From: Syngnathus acus
Taxonomy: Eukaryota; Chordata; Actinopteri; Syngnathiformes; Syngnathidae
Direction: 5' to 3'
Assembly: GCF_901709675.1 (NCBI RefSeq)
Contig: NC_051091.1
Location: forward strand, 3,630,967 to 3,694,966
Length of the DNA stretch: 64,000 bases
Shown here: positions 23,206-36,400 of the stretch, piece after piece
Layout: each line of letters begins with the position of its first letter
Position numbering within the stretch: the stretch's first letter is position 1
The notes under the pieces: generated by a model
What the model was told of the DNA's origin: nothing
The model's database searches: none
Seen by the model: only the letters and a program-made list of their open reading frames with translations
Translations under genes and position numbers: made by a program

Positions 23206-24229
23206 TACATATGAACTGTCATCACACCTCAACAAAGTTAAATTGTGACTTTTAGCAGGTTAGCGAATTTAACTTCAAATAAGTAGCATGAACTTGTTTA
23301 TGAGGTTGTTGGCATGTTGAATGATGAGTAAATCCGTCTTCCTTAACGCGACCTTTGGTCCGAGGCTATTTCAATGCAATTCCCCAAAGAAGGCTGTTTC
23401 ATCCGACAGGACATTTCACTCCTGCACACACCTGTGTGAATAAAGCACTCTTGTATTAGGAGAGTGTGTGTGGAGGGAAATCAAGCACGCTCGCAGAATT
23501 TCCCGAAGCTTTGGGGTAACATCAAGACACACTGCATGTTTTATCATCGCAAGACCAGAGCTTGCTCCGCGGAGCGGAACTATCAGACGCTTAAGGATCT
23601 TTTCTTTGCTTACAAAACGGCATTCACTAAAATAGTCACTTTATCTGGTAACCAACGGTTCGGGGGAACTGGCGTAATGAGTACAGATGAGGTCAGATGA
23701 GGATTTTCAACATCAGCAACAACCAACACACCTGCTGTTAGTGAGGCTGTTTGCCCCGAAATGATCCCGGATGCTCACGTGATTGAGCCTGTGCTCGTGT
23801 TTACTCGACCACGATTCCGTTGTGCTGTCCCCGCATGACCTCCCAATCTCACAAGCCAACCCTTCAAATTCTTGCTCAGAAGGCTTGAAATTGTCAGGCA
23901 CAGCGTTGCTTTTGATTATGTTACAGTTTCATGGATGAGTGCAACACACATAACCTGCCCTGGGCCCCGTTTCCTCTGCGCAAATACTCGCCCCGATGCA
24001 CAAGGACAAGCCGTAACCTTCGCTGACATGACAAAGCGGCAGGCTGTGTAAGACTCTGATCAGACACAGCTGTTTGGCTCTTAATGGTGTGTGGCGCCTC
24101 ACATGACAGCCTCTCGTACAATAATGACCATCCATTAGGGAGATTCACAAATATGATTTACTGCCTCTGAACTCGGCGCCATTAAAATATATCGCTTGAT
24201 ACCAACCACCATCCGTTAATACGTGGACA

Positions 24230-24620
24230 AATGTGTAAATAAGCTCTTGCTTCTGCTCGAGTAATTGCCGGGTGCAGGAATACGTGATTTCATTTGTTAG
24301 CCTCCTCGTACTGGTTATGAATTGTTAGCTAATCGGTGTTTTTCGACGTGAATGCTATTCATCGGTTGATTTGACTATTTTAGATGAAACAAGGGGAGCA
24401 ATTACCGAGCGGCCACAGGGACTTGAAGAAGTTAATTAACGTTGAGCTTCTCGCCATCTCAATGTCGTTTTTGTTCCATTGAATTGCAATTAGGACCAGA
24501 ATTAATTGACTGTCTTCAATTGAATTTGACGTTTTGACAACGACTAGCCGGCGCACAGTATTGAATTATGCAAACCAACAAAGGCATCAGCTTGATTATT
24601 CATTGAAGTCTTGTTAGGTG
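24230..24620. promoter_or_regulatory. Candidate non-coding regulatory block between shq1 and rybp
   Basis: Contains CAATTACCG, GTTAATTAACG, GAATTAATTGAC and TTGAATTATGCAAACC, i.e. homeodomain- and POU-like motifs packed in about 250 bases without simple repeats. Function and conservation are not visible from one sequence. Confidence 0.3.
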
Positions 24621-27324
24621 CTGATTTAGGCACAAAAAGACTTTATAGTAACTGCGGCCTGAAGGGAGAGAAAAATGATGTTGATTCTGCTGTAAGGACC
24701 CATGACTGATAGGGCTCCCTTGAAATCGTATTTTCAATTTGCGCAGTGAAGTGGTGGGAACCAAAGTGATGGCTGCAACCCCTTAAATACAAATTCAAAT
24801 TGTTCGCTGCTTGCGGGGGGATTGATCGGAGCATTTCAGACTGAGCGAGCGAGCGAATGAGTGAGTGGCAGGTACTGGCTCCAAATCCCGGAGAACTGAC
24901 CGAGGTCGATTGACAACTGTAGTCAAATGGTTGAAGACAATGCCACAATGTGACAGGAAACACGAGTGTCGGATCAAGAGGGCTCTCCATCTCCCTCGGC
25001 TTTGTTTCGGCTGAGGTGCGCGTCTGCAAAAAATACACTCGACCCAAACATACTTTGTTTAGGTCATCGTTGCAAAGAAAGTTTTTTCAAATCTTTTCAC
25101 ATCAGTGTTAGCTTTGGACTTTGAGGAGTTAGTCTATATTTGCTTGTTGCCGGAAACGCAATGTTGGCTATGCAAACGTTTCCATTTGTGAGCTCATCTG
25201 TGCATGCGGATGCTGGCGAGAGTTACCTACCCGTAAAGCAAGAAGCGGCGCTTCAGGCATTCATATTCACAGACGCTTAAACTCGCTGATGCGCCACCAC
25301 CGCCGCCATGATGGATGTCTTTTTTTTTTTCTCTGGAAATGACCCTTATATTGTCTCCGCCATGGCGGGTGCACTGTTGATTTCTGTGCTGGGGCTTTTC
25401 CTCAGCGTGGGGTTAGAGAGTCCTTGAAAAGCAATTTGTCCACTTCTATCCTCACCTTCTATGCTGGCTTCTCCCGCTATTTTCAACCGTCTTCCCTTCC
25501 CCTCTCACGGTAACGTTGCACTCTATCTTAATTTTCTGCTGGGCTTTCATCACCTTCGGACTCCCACCTTTTTTCTGTACTCCCGTATTACTCTCTTCCT
25601 CCACAGCATAGAAAGGATGGACCCGGTGGTCGGCCCTTGCTAGGTAATTCTCCTCATAATGGAGCCCAAGGGTTTCTAAATTGATTGAGAGGACTTTGTG
25701 AAGGTCATTCAAGTAACCCCGCAGGATTGTGACGGATGTCTTGTGTGATGGCTCAATTTGCTGAATCCCAGTTGACTTTATGGAAAAGGGTCAAGTGTTG
25801 CTTTTACGTGGAAGACCAATCCGGAATTACACTCGGTAGAAGTGTCCTTAAACAAATACTTTATCTCTGTGGTGCCTTCATGGCATAATGTTTTTTTTTT
25901 AGACATTCATGCACCCATCTGGAAATGCCGAAATAAGCCACCCTAAAAAAAATTGTAGCACCACTCATCACCCTGACTACTTACATTCAAACATCTGTCT
26001 TAGAAAGCCCAAAAAAATACTGTGGTCTAAACCTCAGAGACTCCGAGACTGCCAAAAGTTCCCACGGAGTGTGTCTCCAAAATCCCGGACAAGCTGTCAG
26101 AGCCAGAAAGACGGTGAGATTCACTGAGCAGATCGACTCAGTCAACATCCAAGGTTTATTTTTCGATACAGTATTTTTATGACAGCTGGAGCTGTTTGAG
26201 TCTACTTGAGTAAACTTCTGAACGCATTCAAATAAAATGTATTAACTGGTGGATCGATGACCTACCACCTGCCAATACTCTAAGATGTTCAAATGACTTT
26301 TGTCTCCAACCAGGAGCTGGATCTGCTCATAGAAAAGCATAAACACCAAGCTTAGTCAATGGAAACTCTTTCCCAAGTGCCTGTGATTTATCGTATGTTC
26401 GCTTGTGCGCATGTGTGTGTGTGTATGCACTTGAGGCTGTTATGACTGGAGAGGCAAGTCACACACTAAGAGAATTAAACTCAAAATTGAGGACAAAACA
26501 TCTGTCATTCCTTTCACTTGATCCACTTTTAGAAGTCATGTGTCCAATGACCAATAAAGCTTTGTTTATCCAATATAAGGTTAACGTGAATTTAAATTCA
26601 ATTCAACTGTTTCTGATCTCCACAGTAAGCCTCAATCAGATGGCTAAAATAAAAAGCCAGTCAGGTTTTATCTTGCGCTCTCCATCCCGAGGTGTCGATC
26701 CGTCCCAGCGATAATCAACAGGCGTGATTGTTTCATTCGTTGTGAGATTGGTGTCTTGCGTCTCCGATGCACATTCTCAGCTTGCGGGCCTTTTGTTCCG
26801 CGGGCCTTTGTGGCAACCGGCCCGGATTCATTGAAACTCTCCGCTGCTGAAGGAGCTGCTTTTTGTCACACGCCCGCTGGAACGTGCACACACGCACGCA
26901 CGCTCGGCAGCATGCACAAAGGCTGAAGCTCTGCCAGCATTTCGTGGGATAATCTACCTTCCTGAAGGTTGGCCACCGCACCCGCCCTTTTCCCTCTTTC
27001 CCACTGCAACGCCGCTTCTTCCTTCTTATCTGCCCCGTGGAAGCAGGATGGCGTTTCCTGCCAAATGTTGGAAGCGGCAGGCAGCCTTTCCAAACAAGAA
27101 CATGTATGAAGACATTCCACTACTGGAGGGGGGGGGGGGGTTGTCTCAACTGCCCTCCCCCATCTTTTCCTATGCTGGACCCTCACACGTGCACCAGCGT
27201 AGTAGACTGCAGCCATTGAGCACACAGCTATGGACATGGAAATGAAGATAGCTGATGGCTGTGTATGCGTCAGGGGAAAAAAAAAAGCATGACTATGGAT
27301 GAGAGAAGGGTAGGAGGATCTGTT

Positions 27325-27355
<31 letters not shown>
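27325..27355 (+). repeat. (TG)n(AG)n compound microsatellite
   Basis: A run of TG units passing into AG units. Confidence 0.95.
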
Positions 27356-30179
27356 GCGTTTAGCTAAATCCCCCCCCAAGAGGGATTTAAAAGATTAAAT
27401 CTGATCCCGCATCATCTATGATCATAAGTCACCTCATTGAATTTCTTAGATTGTGTGGCAGGGATCCTTCACACACACTTTACCGAGTTTCTTTCGCTCA
27501 ATTGAAATTTCACGAAAGCTTAACTAAAACAAGTCTCTGAAGTCCCGACAGCAGCTCGTGGGATGATCATACGTAGCCACTCAAGTGCGGGAGCGCTTTG
27601 GAGACGGCACATCGAGATGGAGGCTAAATGCTTCGACGACAGAAAAACACTATTAGACGCAGAATCGGTGAAAGGTCAAGTAGGTCTAATTTAGAACTAA
27701 CAGCCGCTTGGGTGTTCTCCTAATGACAAAGGCGGTTCAACTGTGAGGGGGGGGGGGGTATAATTACTAGGCTTATGAAAACTCCACCACAGGAGAATAT
27801 TTCTAAAACAAACATTTACAAGGAAAAGTGATCACTTGAGTGGGCTTTAAATAATTGAGAGTGTTATTTAAAATGTGCAAGAGTTCTCCGTTCCAGCGAG
27901 CGGTCCATCAATAGTAGCACGTTATGAGCAAAGTCTGCGTGAGGTGATAAATCACTTTGTTGCGCCGTGCGTCTGGATTGCTGCCAGAGACGGAAGATAC
28001 GTGCTTCTCGTCTGCTCACCCGCTGCTTTTTCAACACCTCTCATCAGTTTTGCACTTTTTCAAGGGAGGAAGATGCAAATGTGCAAATGGTGGCTGCATG
28101 TGTTTACTTTTTGTGTGCTTTCTCATGTTGGCCCACATTAAGTGACAGAAATGATCTAATGGGGCCCGATACGGCTGCTTGAGCACTTTCAGATTAGATT
28201 TTTTTGTTTAATTGGCACATTACCCATTTAGGACTCCACTTGAGTTTTACTGCCAAAGCTTTGAATGCAGGGCTTTGTGTCAAAGCAAATAAAATCTGTC
28301 CAAGAGTCATGAAGTAACTGCATCATACTTCAGCGGTAATGTCTGTCTGGTTACGTATACAACAAATATGCTGCTTTCACAGGTCTGAGCCTTTCACGTC
28401 AGGGTTTCGAACCCCCCCCCCCCCCAAACCCCCGAGCAATGTGAAACCAGACGTGCGGTGTCAAACGCTTTTGCTCGTATTTCACAAGAACCCGAAGAAG
28501 CCAACTTTAAAATGTTATGAGTGTGTCTAAATGTAAACAGTTCAGCTTTATTCGAATCACATCTGAGTATCCGTCTTAATGTTGGACAAATGACACAGAC
28601 TGATTATTCACTCGTAAATGTATGACTTTGCTGAGCCCGGCTGGCAATCATGAAATGAGTCGTCACCATTTTCAAGAAATGCCCTAATTTCAGAATCAAT
28701 GACCTTGATTATGGAAAGCGCACTGAGAATTTTTGTGACTTCCCACAAGTGAGAACTACAGCAGCCTTATGGTCAAAATAAGGTTGGCCAAGCTGTATGA
28801 AAAATTATTTTCTTGGAACAATGTAATCATGACATTAAGACTATTGAGAGTGCATTGGTGACTGGGAAGATCGTCACTTCCTCCAACCAGCTAGCTAATC
28901 TAACATTAGAAGGCTTTAAGCATACAGACGCGAATAACATCGCAGCTGTTGAGACATGACTTGTGACCTTGATAGCTTTAAAAATTACGTTTTTACATGT
29001 CACGGTGCTTTCAGCAGCTGTCGCAACCACAATTGAAATCAACAATCTTGCCATCACTAATTTGTTTATTTCATCTTGGCATTCTTTTAGACAGCCTTTA
29101 AAACCACAGGCACCAGATTTGTCGTCTGGAATGCTTGGCTTTTTGTTTTGATACAGATTTGTTTCACCATGTGCACATCACTTGTTCAAATTAATTAATA
29201 AAAGGCCCCCAACTGTTTGTTTTCTCAATTTCTCTCCAGAAAGTGAAGGATCTGTGCTTAAGGGTCAGCACAAGTCAAGAAAATCTGTAGTACGGCCCTC
29301 AAACTCAATGTTGTCAATCATGAGCAAAATAGGCTGTATTTGTCAATCTTGCAAAAATAAATATTAAACTTTTTGGGAGGAATTAATTACAGGAGCAGTA
29401 AGACAAGGTCCCAGGTTGATTTGGCTGAATTTCAGTTGACCATTTTGATGAATCCCAATTAGCGCAACGAGATAAGTAGCTGTGATTATCGGGTGGAGGG
29501 CCGACTTATGTGGAGACAGACAAATTTGACTTGAATCAGAACGGGGGGGACCGGCAGTTGTGGAGAGCAGCTAATGAGCAGACGAGATTCACGCAAGCTC
29601 TCCCCCACAGAGAGTCTTGACTTGGGCAGAGTGAAGCGACACATTCCATGACCCTGCCTGACAGAGACACAGGAGTGATGAAAAGTGTCATTTTGCAGAA
29701 GATGGATGAAAGAAAGTTGGAAAAGTCTAACGGAGGCATTGAACCACTCAAGAGTCACGTGCAAACATTCATCATGTCATACTTAAGGCTGCTTTTGTAC
29801 AACTTTTTTATTGCAGTAAATTGTAAAGTAAGTGATTTAAAAAAAAAAAAACGTTTACTTAATATCGAATGATACTCCTTGTAGAAACTATTAGCATATT
29901 ATAATGAGTGTATATGAAAAGCATAAGGACATTTTAATGAACCGATGATGGAATACCGCTTCAAAAAGGAGGACGGGAAAGTTCATATTTCTTCCTACTC
30001 CTTTTCGAACATGTACTGAATACATAAGCAGGTAAATTGGCACGCTTGCTGTTTTTACACACATCAAGCCTGCTTGTTTCACCTTCAGTCTATGATTTCG
30101 GGTTGAGGTAAGGTGAGCCTGTCAAATATGCCAGTAGTAACTGGCTGTTATTAAAAGCGCTGTGAAATCTCCATCCAGA

Positions 30180-30394
30180 CTTTTAAAGCTGCTGGCGCTG
30201 TGATTGGCGGAGAGCGATCACGTGGTGCAGTGCAGTCAGTCTCTGTGCCGTGCCTGGAGCCAGCGCTGAGTGGAGCCTGTCTGCCAGCAGCTTCAGCAGC
30301 GGCTCGATCTGGATCCCGGCGCACTCGCTGACAATTCAAGGAGGCCCCCTTTTTTTTTTCCCCCCTTCTTATTTGCCGCGGATTATTGTTCACC
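30180..30394 (+). promoter_or_regulatory. rybp: rybp promoter and 5' UTR
   Basis: GC-rich DNA before the rybp ATG, part of a CpG-rich stretch running to about 30930. It has an inverted CCAAT box (ATTGG, 30203-30207) and an E-box CACGTG (30219-30224). No TATA box was recognised. The transcription start is not known. Confidence 0.5.
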
Positions 30395-30420
30395 ATGGGT
30401 GACAAAAAGAGCCCTACCAG
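30395..30420 (+). CDS. rybp: rybp coding exon 1
   Basis: Residues 1-8 (MGDKKSPT) plus two bases of Arg9. Donor ACCAG|GTAATG. Confidence 0.92.
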
Positions 30421-33400
30421 GTAATGCGACCGCCTGTTGACCAATTTGCTCTCGCTCGAGGCGCCGCGGGCTCGCTATTTGGACGCCTTTCCTTCACTCG
30501 GGGATCGTTTCTCCCCTTTTTCACTCGCTCTGCCACAGCTAAGCTAGACGAGTGCAGTCACTATGGCGGCTTCTCGCGCCCTGCGAGGCAGTCACTTAAC
30601 AAAGGGATTTTTTCGCAGGAAACGCCTGGCAGTCTCCGAAAGGCTCTTCCGTCTCTAGGCAGCGTGCTGGGCGGTCCAATGTCGAATTGGACATTGTTTC
30701 GTATGGCACGACACGTTAACGCTTCGGTGCCGAAAAAGATCAGCCAGCGCTGCCTGCGCTAGGCTAACTGGCGACCCGCAATCGGACGCTGGTCGCAGTC
30801 AGCAATTAGGAGATAAGCAACGAGGTCCACTTGGCGGGTCGCGAAGCAAAAAAAAAAAAAAAATATGGGGACGAACCCCCGCTGCTTCGCGCCGTGCCTT
30901 TGAACGTAGCTCGTTCTCGTCGCTTTCATCCCAAATCGCCTTTTCTTGGTTCTTTTTTCGTGAATGTGTCACAAACTCAGCACAATGTGTGTCTTGTTGT
31001 TTGTCAGGCCAAAAAGACAAGCCAAACAAGCTGACGATGGCTACTGGGACTGTAGCGTGTGCACCTATCGGAACACAGCCGAGGCTTTTAAATGCAGCAT
31101 CTGCGATGTGAGGAAGGGCACATCAACAAGGTATTGTGGCGCTCTCTCTCTCCTCCCTCTCTCTCTCTCCATCTCCCTTTCTCCCCTGGAAGCACTGGTG
31201 TTGCTTCGTTATTTATAGGAATGCAACTTTGATGGACAGTGGGACTTTTTGATGGTCACCTCTGCAAACGTTGAGCTCATTCGTTTGAGGGTTTTTGCCA
31301 AGGTAAGGAAGGCATGCTGCTGCTGAGCAGAGGTGGGGGTGCTTTGCGTGCATGCTTGCTTGAAAACAGCAGTGGGGCGGAAAAATAAGGAGAAAGGTGT
31401 GCTCGTCCGTAGTCTGTATTTGCCATTTAATTACGGGACATTTGAAGAATTGGACATCATTTTGATCGTGTCTGTGGGTATGTCGTGACGTGACGGCTGT
31501 CATCGGTCATTCTCCATTGCATGCCCCCTAACTTCACTTGAGGTATTCAAGTTAAGTTAGTCAAAGTATTTGAATGATTCCTATAAGCGTGCTTACGTGT
31601 CTTCAGTGAGAATCAAACTTGTGGGGACATTTCTCAGAAGAAGAAACTGAGATGAAATCACAGTTGCATATCACGATGGGGTTCCCTTCAGGTTCTTAAT
31701 AATACCACCCCCGCTTTCCTGGCAGAGAGTGTTTTTGATGACAAATAAGTGTGTGCACCACAACTTCGTTTGCACGTCATGAGACTGAAAGACAGATGAG
31801 TCATTTGTGGTTTGCTGCGGACTCCTTCAGATTCTAACCGCTCGAATTCTACAGCGAGTGTTCGACCACCACCCGTCAGGACTGGGAGAGCATACGTACC
31901 TCTGCTGGTTTATTGAGGAGCGCAAACATGGCTTAATTGTCCTGCTCCCCTCCCCCACGCGTCCATTTGAGGACCGCGCCTGACGATGCGCACTCTGCAG
32001 AAGCAGGAAACAGATAAGCGTGTTGTAGCCGCTGCATCGTAGCGTCTTGGCAGAAGTCCGCATGTTTGTGTTTGGCCCGTGACAACACTGTCGCTCGCGC
32101 TTGTCGTGTACGTCTGTTTGATCTGAGGACAGAACCTTTGATTCGTGCAGTTGTTGGGTTGTTGGTTGGCCTTTGAATTTAATGAGTACCAGTGCTCCCC
32201 GCTGAATTCAATTAGGGTTGGAGGATTGGCGGAGGCGTTTTATGCCGCGGTGTAGCTCGCATCGAGCGGCTCAGGTCGCCGTTTGAAACGCCGACACTCT
32301 TCCGCTCATCCAGAGCTCGTCATCGGCGGGTGCGGGATAGAGAACCTGTTTGCAAACATCTCCGAGTCGACTCGTGCCAGCTGTCCTTTGCGCTGTTGTG
32401 TTGAGCAAAGTCGTTCTGGTGTTTTCCAATCACGTGATCAGATCAGTCATAATATCAGAGAACAACTTTGCAGTCAAGTTGCACTTTGCATCCACTCGTT
32501 AATGTTGCAGTCGGTTAACAATGCTACGGCAAATTGGCAGCGCCGAAGGCGGCGGTTGACCCTTTCGGATTAGCTCCCACTTGTGCTCTTCTGAGCTAAT
32601 TAATTGGCAGCTTTTTGACCAGGAAACTAAAGACTGCAAGTGCTCTCATTGAAAGCAGCAAGATGCACGCCAGTGTCAACTTCTGCAGAGCACTTGCTTG
32701 TTTTGACAGTCGTGACACTTGAACCAATGTTGGTGTTCCTTTAAAATAACAACCGCATGACTTGATTAATTCAAACTCAGACGTGGTGCAGTCTGAGTTT
32801 AAATGTTCACGTCCAAACGAGCTGCGGGCAGGCTAGCGGTAGGTCCCCGTTTTAATTTGCGTTTCTCCAGCCAAAGAATGCGTGTTAACAAGGACAAACC
32901 GCGGCTGTGACGTGAGCACGGAGGGACACTTCCTCCCCCGTCAGAGCGCAGCCTAGCGAACCTGTTGACCCAGTCCCGCGCCGTGATGTAACTCGATCTC
33001 CAAGTAGGCTAAATGGAGCCTTGCCTCTTCAACAAGGACGCCCGCTGCCTTTTGGCACCTGACCCCCACGGCCATCGACAAGCCCGTTCACTGCCGGACG
33101 CTTTGAGATGTTGGGTGGGTGGGTGGGTGTATGGGGGTACCCCAAATGTTGCTCACAGGAAACCTTCTTCAGCTTTATTGGCATCAGCACTCAAACCTGA
33201 GCAGGCCCTGTGTGTGCGCCATGGACAGTGGCCCAATCTTTACATGTTTTTAAACGTTCTTAATGACTTTGCGAGATTTGGCAGAGCATCCGTGCGTGCT
33301 TCAATACAATTGCCAATTTGGCAGTCTGACAAAACAGACAAATGTTGAGCGCTGAGTCGTGGTGCGTAGCGTCCAGGGGAACGCAATCACGCAAGCAGAG

Positions 33401-36400
33401 CGGGGAGAGAGTCTCCAAAGAATTCAGAACAAGACACAAGGGGGAAATGAGGGCATTTGGATGTGTTGAGTCACCGCTGGCTGAAAACATAAAGCGTGCA
33501 CAGAAGGATGAGATTTTTACTTGAGGTGAAGATTTGTTTCAACGTCACTGAGAGTGTGTGCATGCGTGCTGCCGAAAAGACCGGAGGGGGGGGGTCGGCA
33601 TAGCTTTAAGGAGGATATGCCCATTCAGCCAAGAGTCTCAAGGGGCTCCAAAGCAGAGTCAAGCGCATCATTATCCATTGAGAGGGAGCCGACGCTCTTT
33701 TCTCTTCATAGCGGCGTCATCAAGCTTGGCGGGGGAATCGACTGGCCGTACAATAAAGAGCCGCCACGCTCGCGAGGCGCAATGAGGAGTTGCAGCGCCG
33801 ACATTGAAATGCAATATTTCCTGTCGACTGCAAACGAGATGAGCCGGGACAAAGTTACAAGAGGGCCCCTGCTGGGTTGCAAATCTCATAACCGCTGTCT
33901 CTATACTTTCTTGCATCTTTGTTTTGTGTCATGCAAATTTGAGACCCTCTTAAATTTGTTGAAATTTCCAGACGGGAGGGTAGGAATGTCCACTGTCGAT
34001 TGTTGTAGTTGAATGGATCTTTTGTTTGAGAAGTTGGTTTGCGCGCGGCAAGATTGCACGACTTGAGCTCGGAGTTGACGAACGTGCCACGGGGCAAATT
34101 GTCTGCCACTGTCCAAACAATGCGGGCGGACAATGCTTCCTCACAGCGAGCGCTGCTGCTGAACGAATGCGCGAGATTCCGATGGGTGTGTCCTGCCCAG
34201 TTGGTTTCGATTGATTCCGAGACTCGAATGCATCATGGAACAACACATCCCATGTGCATTATGGAAAGACATGATGACTTGATGTGCAACTCTTCCCTCG
34301 AGATTTGCTTAAGTTACAATTGAGAGCGTGAGGTGTTGATTTGATGACACACTATTGATGAATCAATGCATTTTTTTAAACTGATTTATTAAAACCTTTT
34401 TCTATTTCTTGATCAAGATAAATGACAAGAAAGTACTTTCATTTTGATTTGACAAAAGAGGGCATGTTTGACACAGACGCAAAAGCAGATGCGGCAGATG
34501 TCCACCGGCATGTCACTCGTGCCAACAAAAGATCGGCTCAGCAAGAGAAAGGCTTCCAAGAAGGGAGGCAGACAAAGCATCACGATTCGCAAAAGGTAGC
34601 CACGGCGGCTAATGTGCAGCGACAAAGCGCGGCCGGTGGCAGGCTGAAAGAAGACGAGAGGGAGAACGATGAAGTGTCGCTAAAGAAAGGAGCTTGACAA
34701 ATGAGTGATGTGAGCAATACCGCCTGAAGCGGCTCAGACTTTGCAATGACACGCTGCCGTCTGCCTGGACTTCCGGGCACTTTGCAACCTTGTCAACCAA
34801 TTTTGGGTGAGCACGGATCCGAAATCAAGCCGAACGCAGCCAAGCTGCGGCAACGGCTCTTCTGATTCTTTGTCTCGAAACGTGCTCAAAAAAAGAACAA
34901 AGTGTTGGCTTCCCCAAAACGTACGCCTGAAATGCTGACAGGAAGGCGCAGAAGGCGGCGGGGATGTAAAACGCTCCCGTGGGTGAGTGAGAACCAAGAG
35001 AGAAGCGGTCCAGACCCAAGCTCCTCTTCAGGCGCCATCCTCATTTAACCTGCTGAGCGCGCACACAAAATACTTGATCCGATGTGACAACGCTGAGGCA
35101 GTTGCCGCCATTGATCGTCGGCTCGGGGCGAACGCGAGATGCGCTTTTGTTTTCGTCGATGCATCCAAGTAAACTTGTAACAATGTCACATCTGCTTATT
35201 ATCACTTGCGGGGAATGAAGCGGCATACTGTCGTGCTGTTATCCATCTTGTATTTTGTTGTGTCTTTAATTTGTGACCTTTTGAACACATTAGGACCAAA
35301 CAGTACTCAGTCACCGAGGAGTATTCGTAGAAAATAGCGGCATATCCGATGACCGGTTAATGCGTTTAAAAGGAAAAAAAAAAAAACAGATGCGTTACAC
35401 GGCTCTGCTCCATTACCCTCCCTTCGCCGTGGTGGGGGAAGGGAGAGCCTCCCACGCTTGTACATAATCCTCAAAGTGTAATACAAGTGTTGACACAGAT
35501 GAATGCGTGATGATCATTTGTTGGTTCATGCTTGTCAGCACATGATGGGGATCTTTTGTAGTTAAACAAAGCCCCGGAGCCTCCTCGTATCCGAGATGCC
35601 AGTGATGTGCTGCGGGATCCGACGAAGTGTGCGAGCGTGTTGTGCGTGGAGGAATACATGCTAGTCATGTGGCCAGCAGCTACCAAGCTTAGAGACCAAC
35701 CCAGTTGGCGCGCAAATGAAAAACAAGCCTCGCCTCTTTGCCGTCATTTGATGAATGTGTTCTAAAAAAAAAAAAAAAAAAAAAAAATGAACGTAATGGT
35801 TACTGTCAAAGTTCTCTCTGTCTGTCCAGAATTTCAGTAGTCGGTACCAATACCTGTGATTTACCACGATTCTTGATACTAATTCGGTACCATGGTTAAA
35901 AAAAGCAACAAAACAACAGAATCCACTTTAAAATCACTCATTTATTTCAAACTGCTTCAACCGTATAGTAAACTTTATACATTGATAAAGAGCAGCATGG
36001 AGGCTTTAAGTCACATCTATGAAAACAAGTGAGACTGATAATAAATAACAATATTCAACGATACACATTAAAAAGAGCAGCAGTGGCATGGAGCCTCTCA
36101 AGCCTCAAACCGCTCAAGCATTTTTTGCACGTTGGCCTGTTCGAATCTATTATTTCTCCGGTTTAGAGTGACCAGACATCCTCGTTTTCCCAGACATGTT
36201 CTTCTTTTGAAACCTAAAAAAATGTCCGGGGGGATTTCAAAATTGTCCGGGGTTTTGCGTTTTGACTGCCGCCGCCCACTCCAGCGCTCTTGCTCGTTGG
36301 TACCGAAAGTATCGGTTCTTTTGACAATACTAGTCTCGTGTTGCCCCTTGCCTTCACTCATGGTGGCAGGAAATAATTGCTTCTCGTCCTCGCCACTTGA

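Larger units (their letters stand above)
18194..30394. other. Intergenic region between shq1 and rybp
   Basis: About 12 kb without a recognisable protein gene. It holds the shq1 3' UTR, a V-SINE (19610-19895), a TA-flanked MITE (22919-23205), a possibly regulatory AT-rich block (24230-24620), a TG/AG microsatellite (27325-27355), several G or C runs of 12 or more bases and, at the right, the rybp promoter. Confidence 0.75.

Noticed and set aside
24643-25047. 134-codon minus-strand open frame
   Set aside because: No family resemblance and no gene signals.
33554-34012. 152-codon plus-strand open frame in rybp intron 2
   Set aside because: No recognisable motif. A CpG-containing intron gives long frames by chance, with similar frames on the opposite strand.
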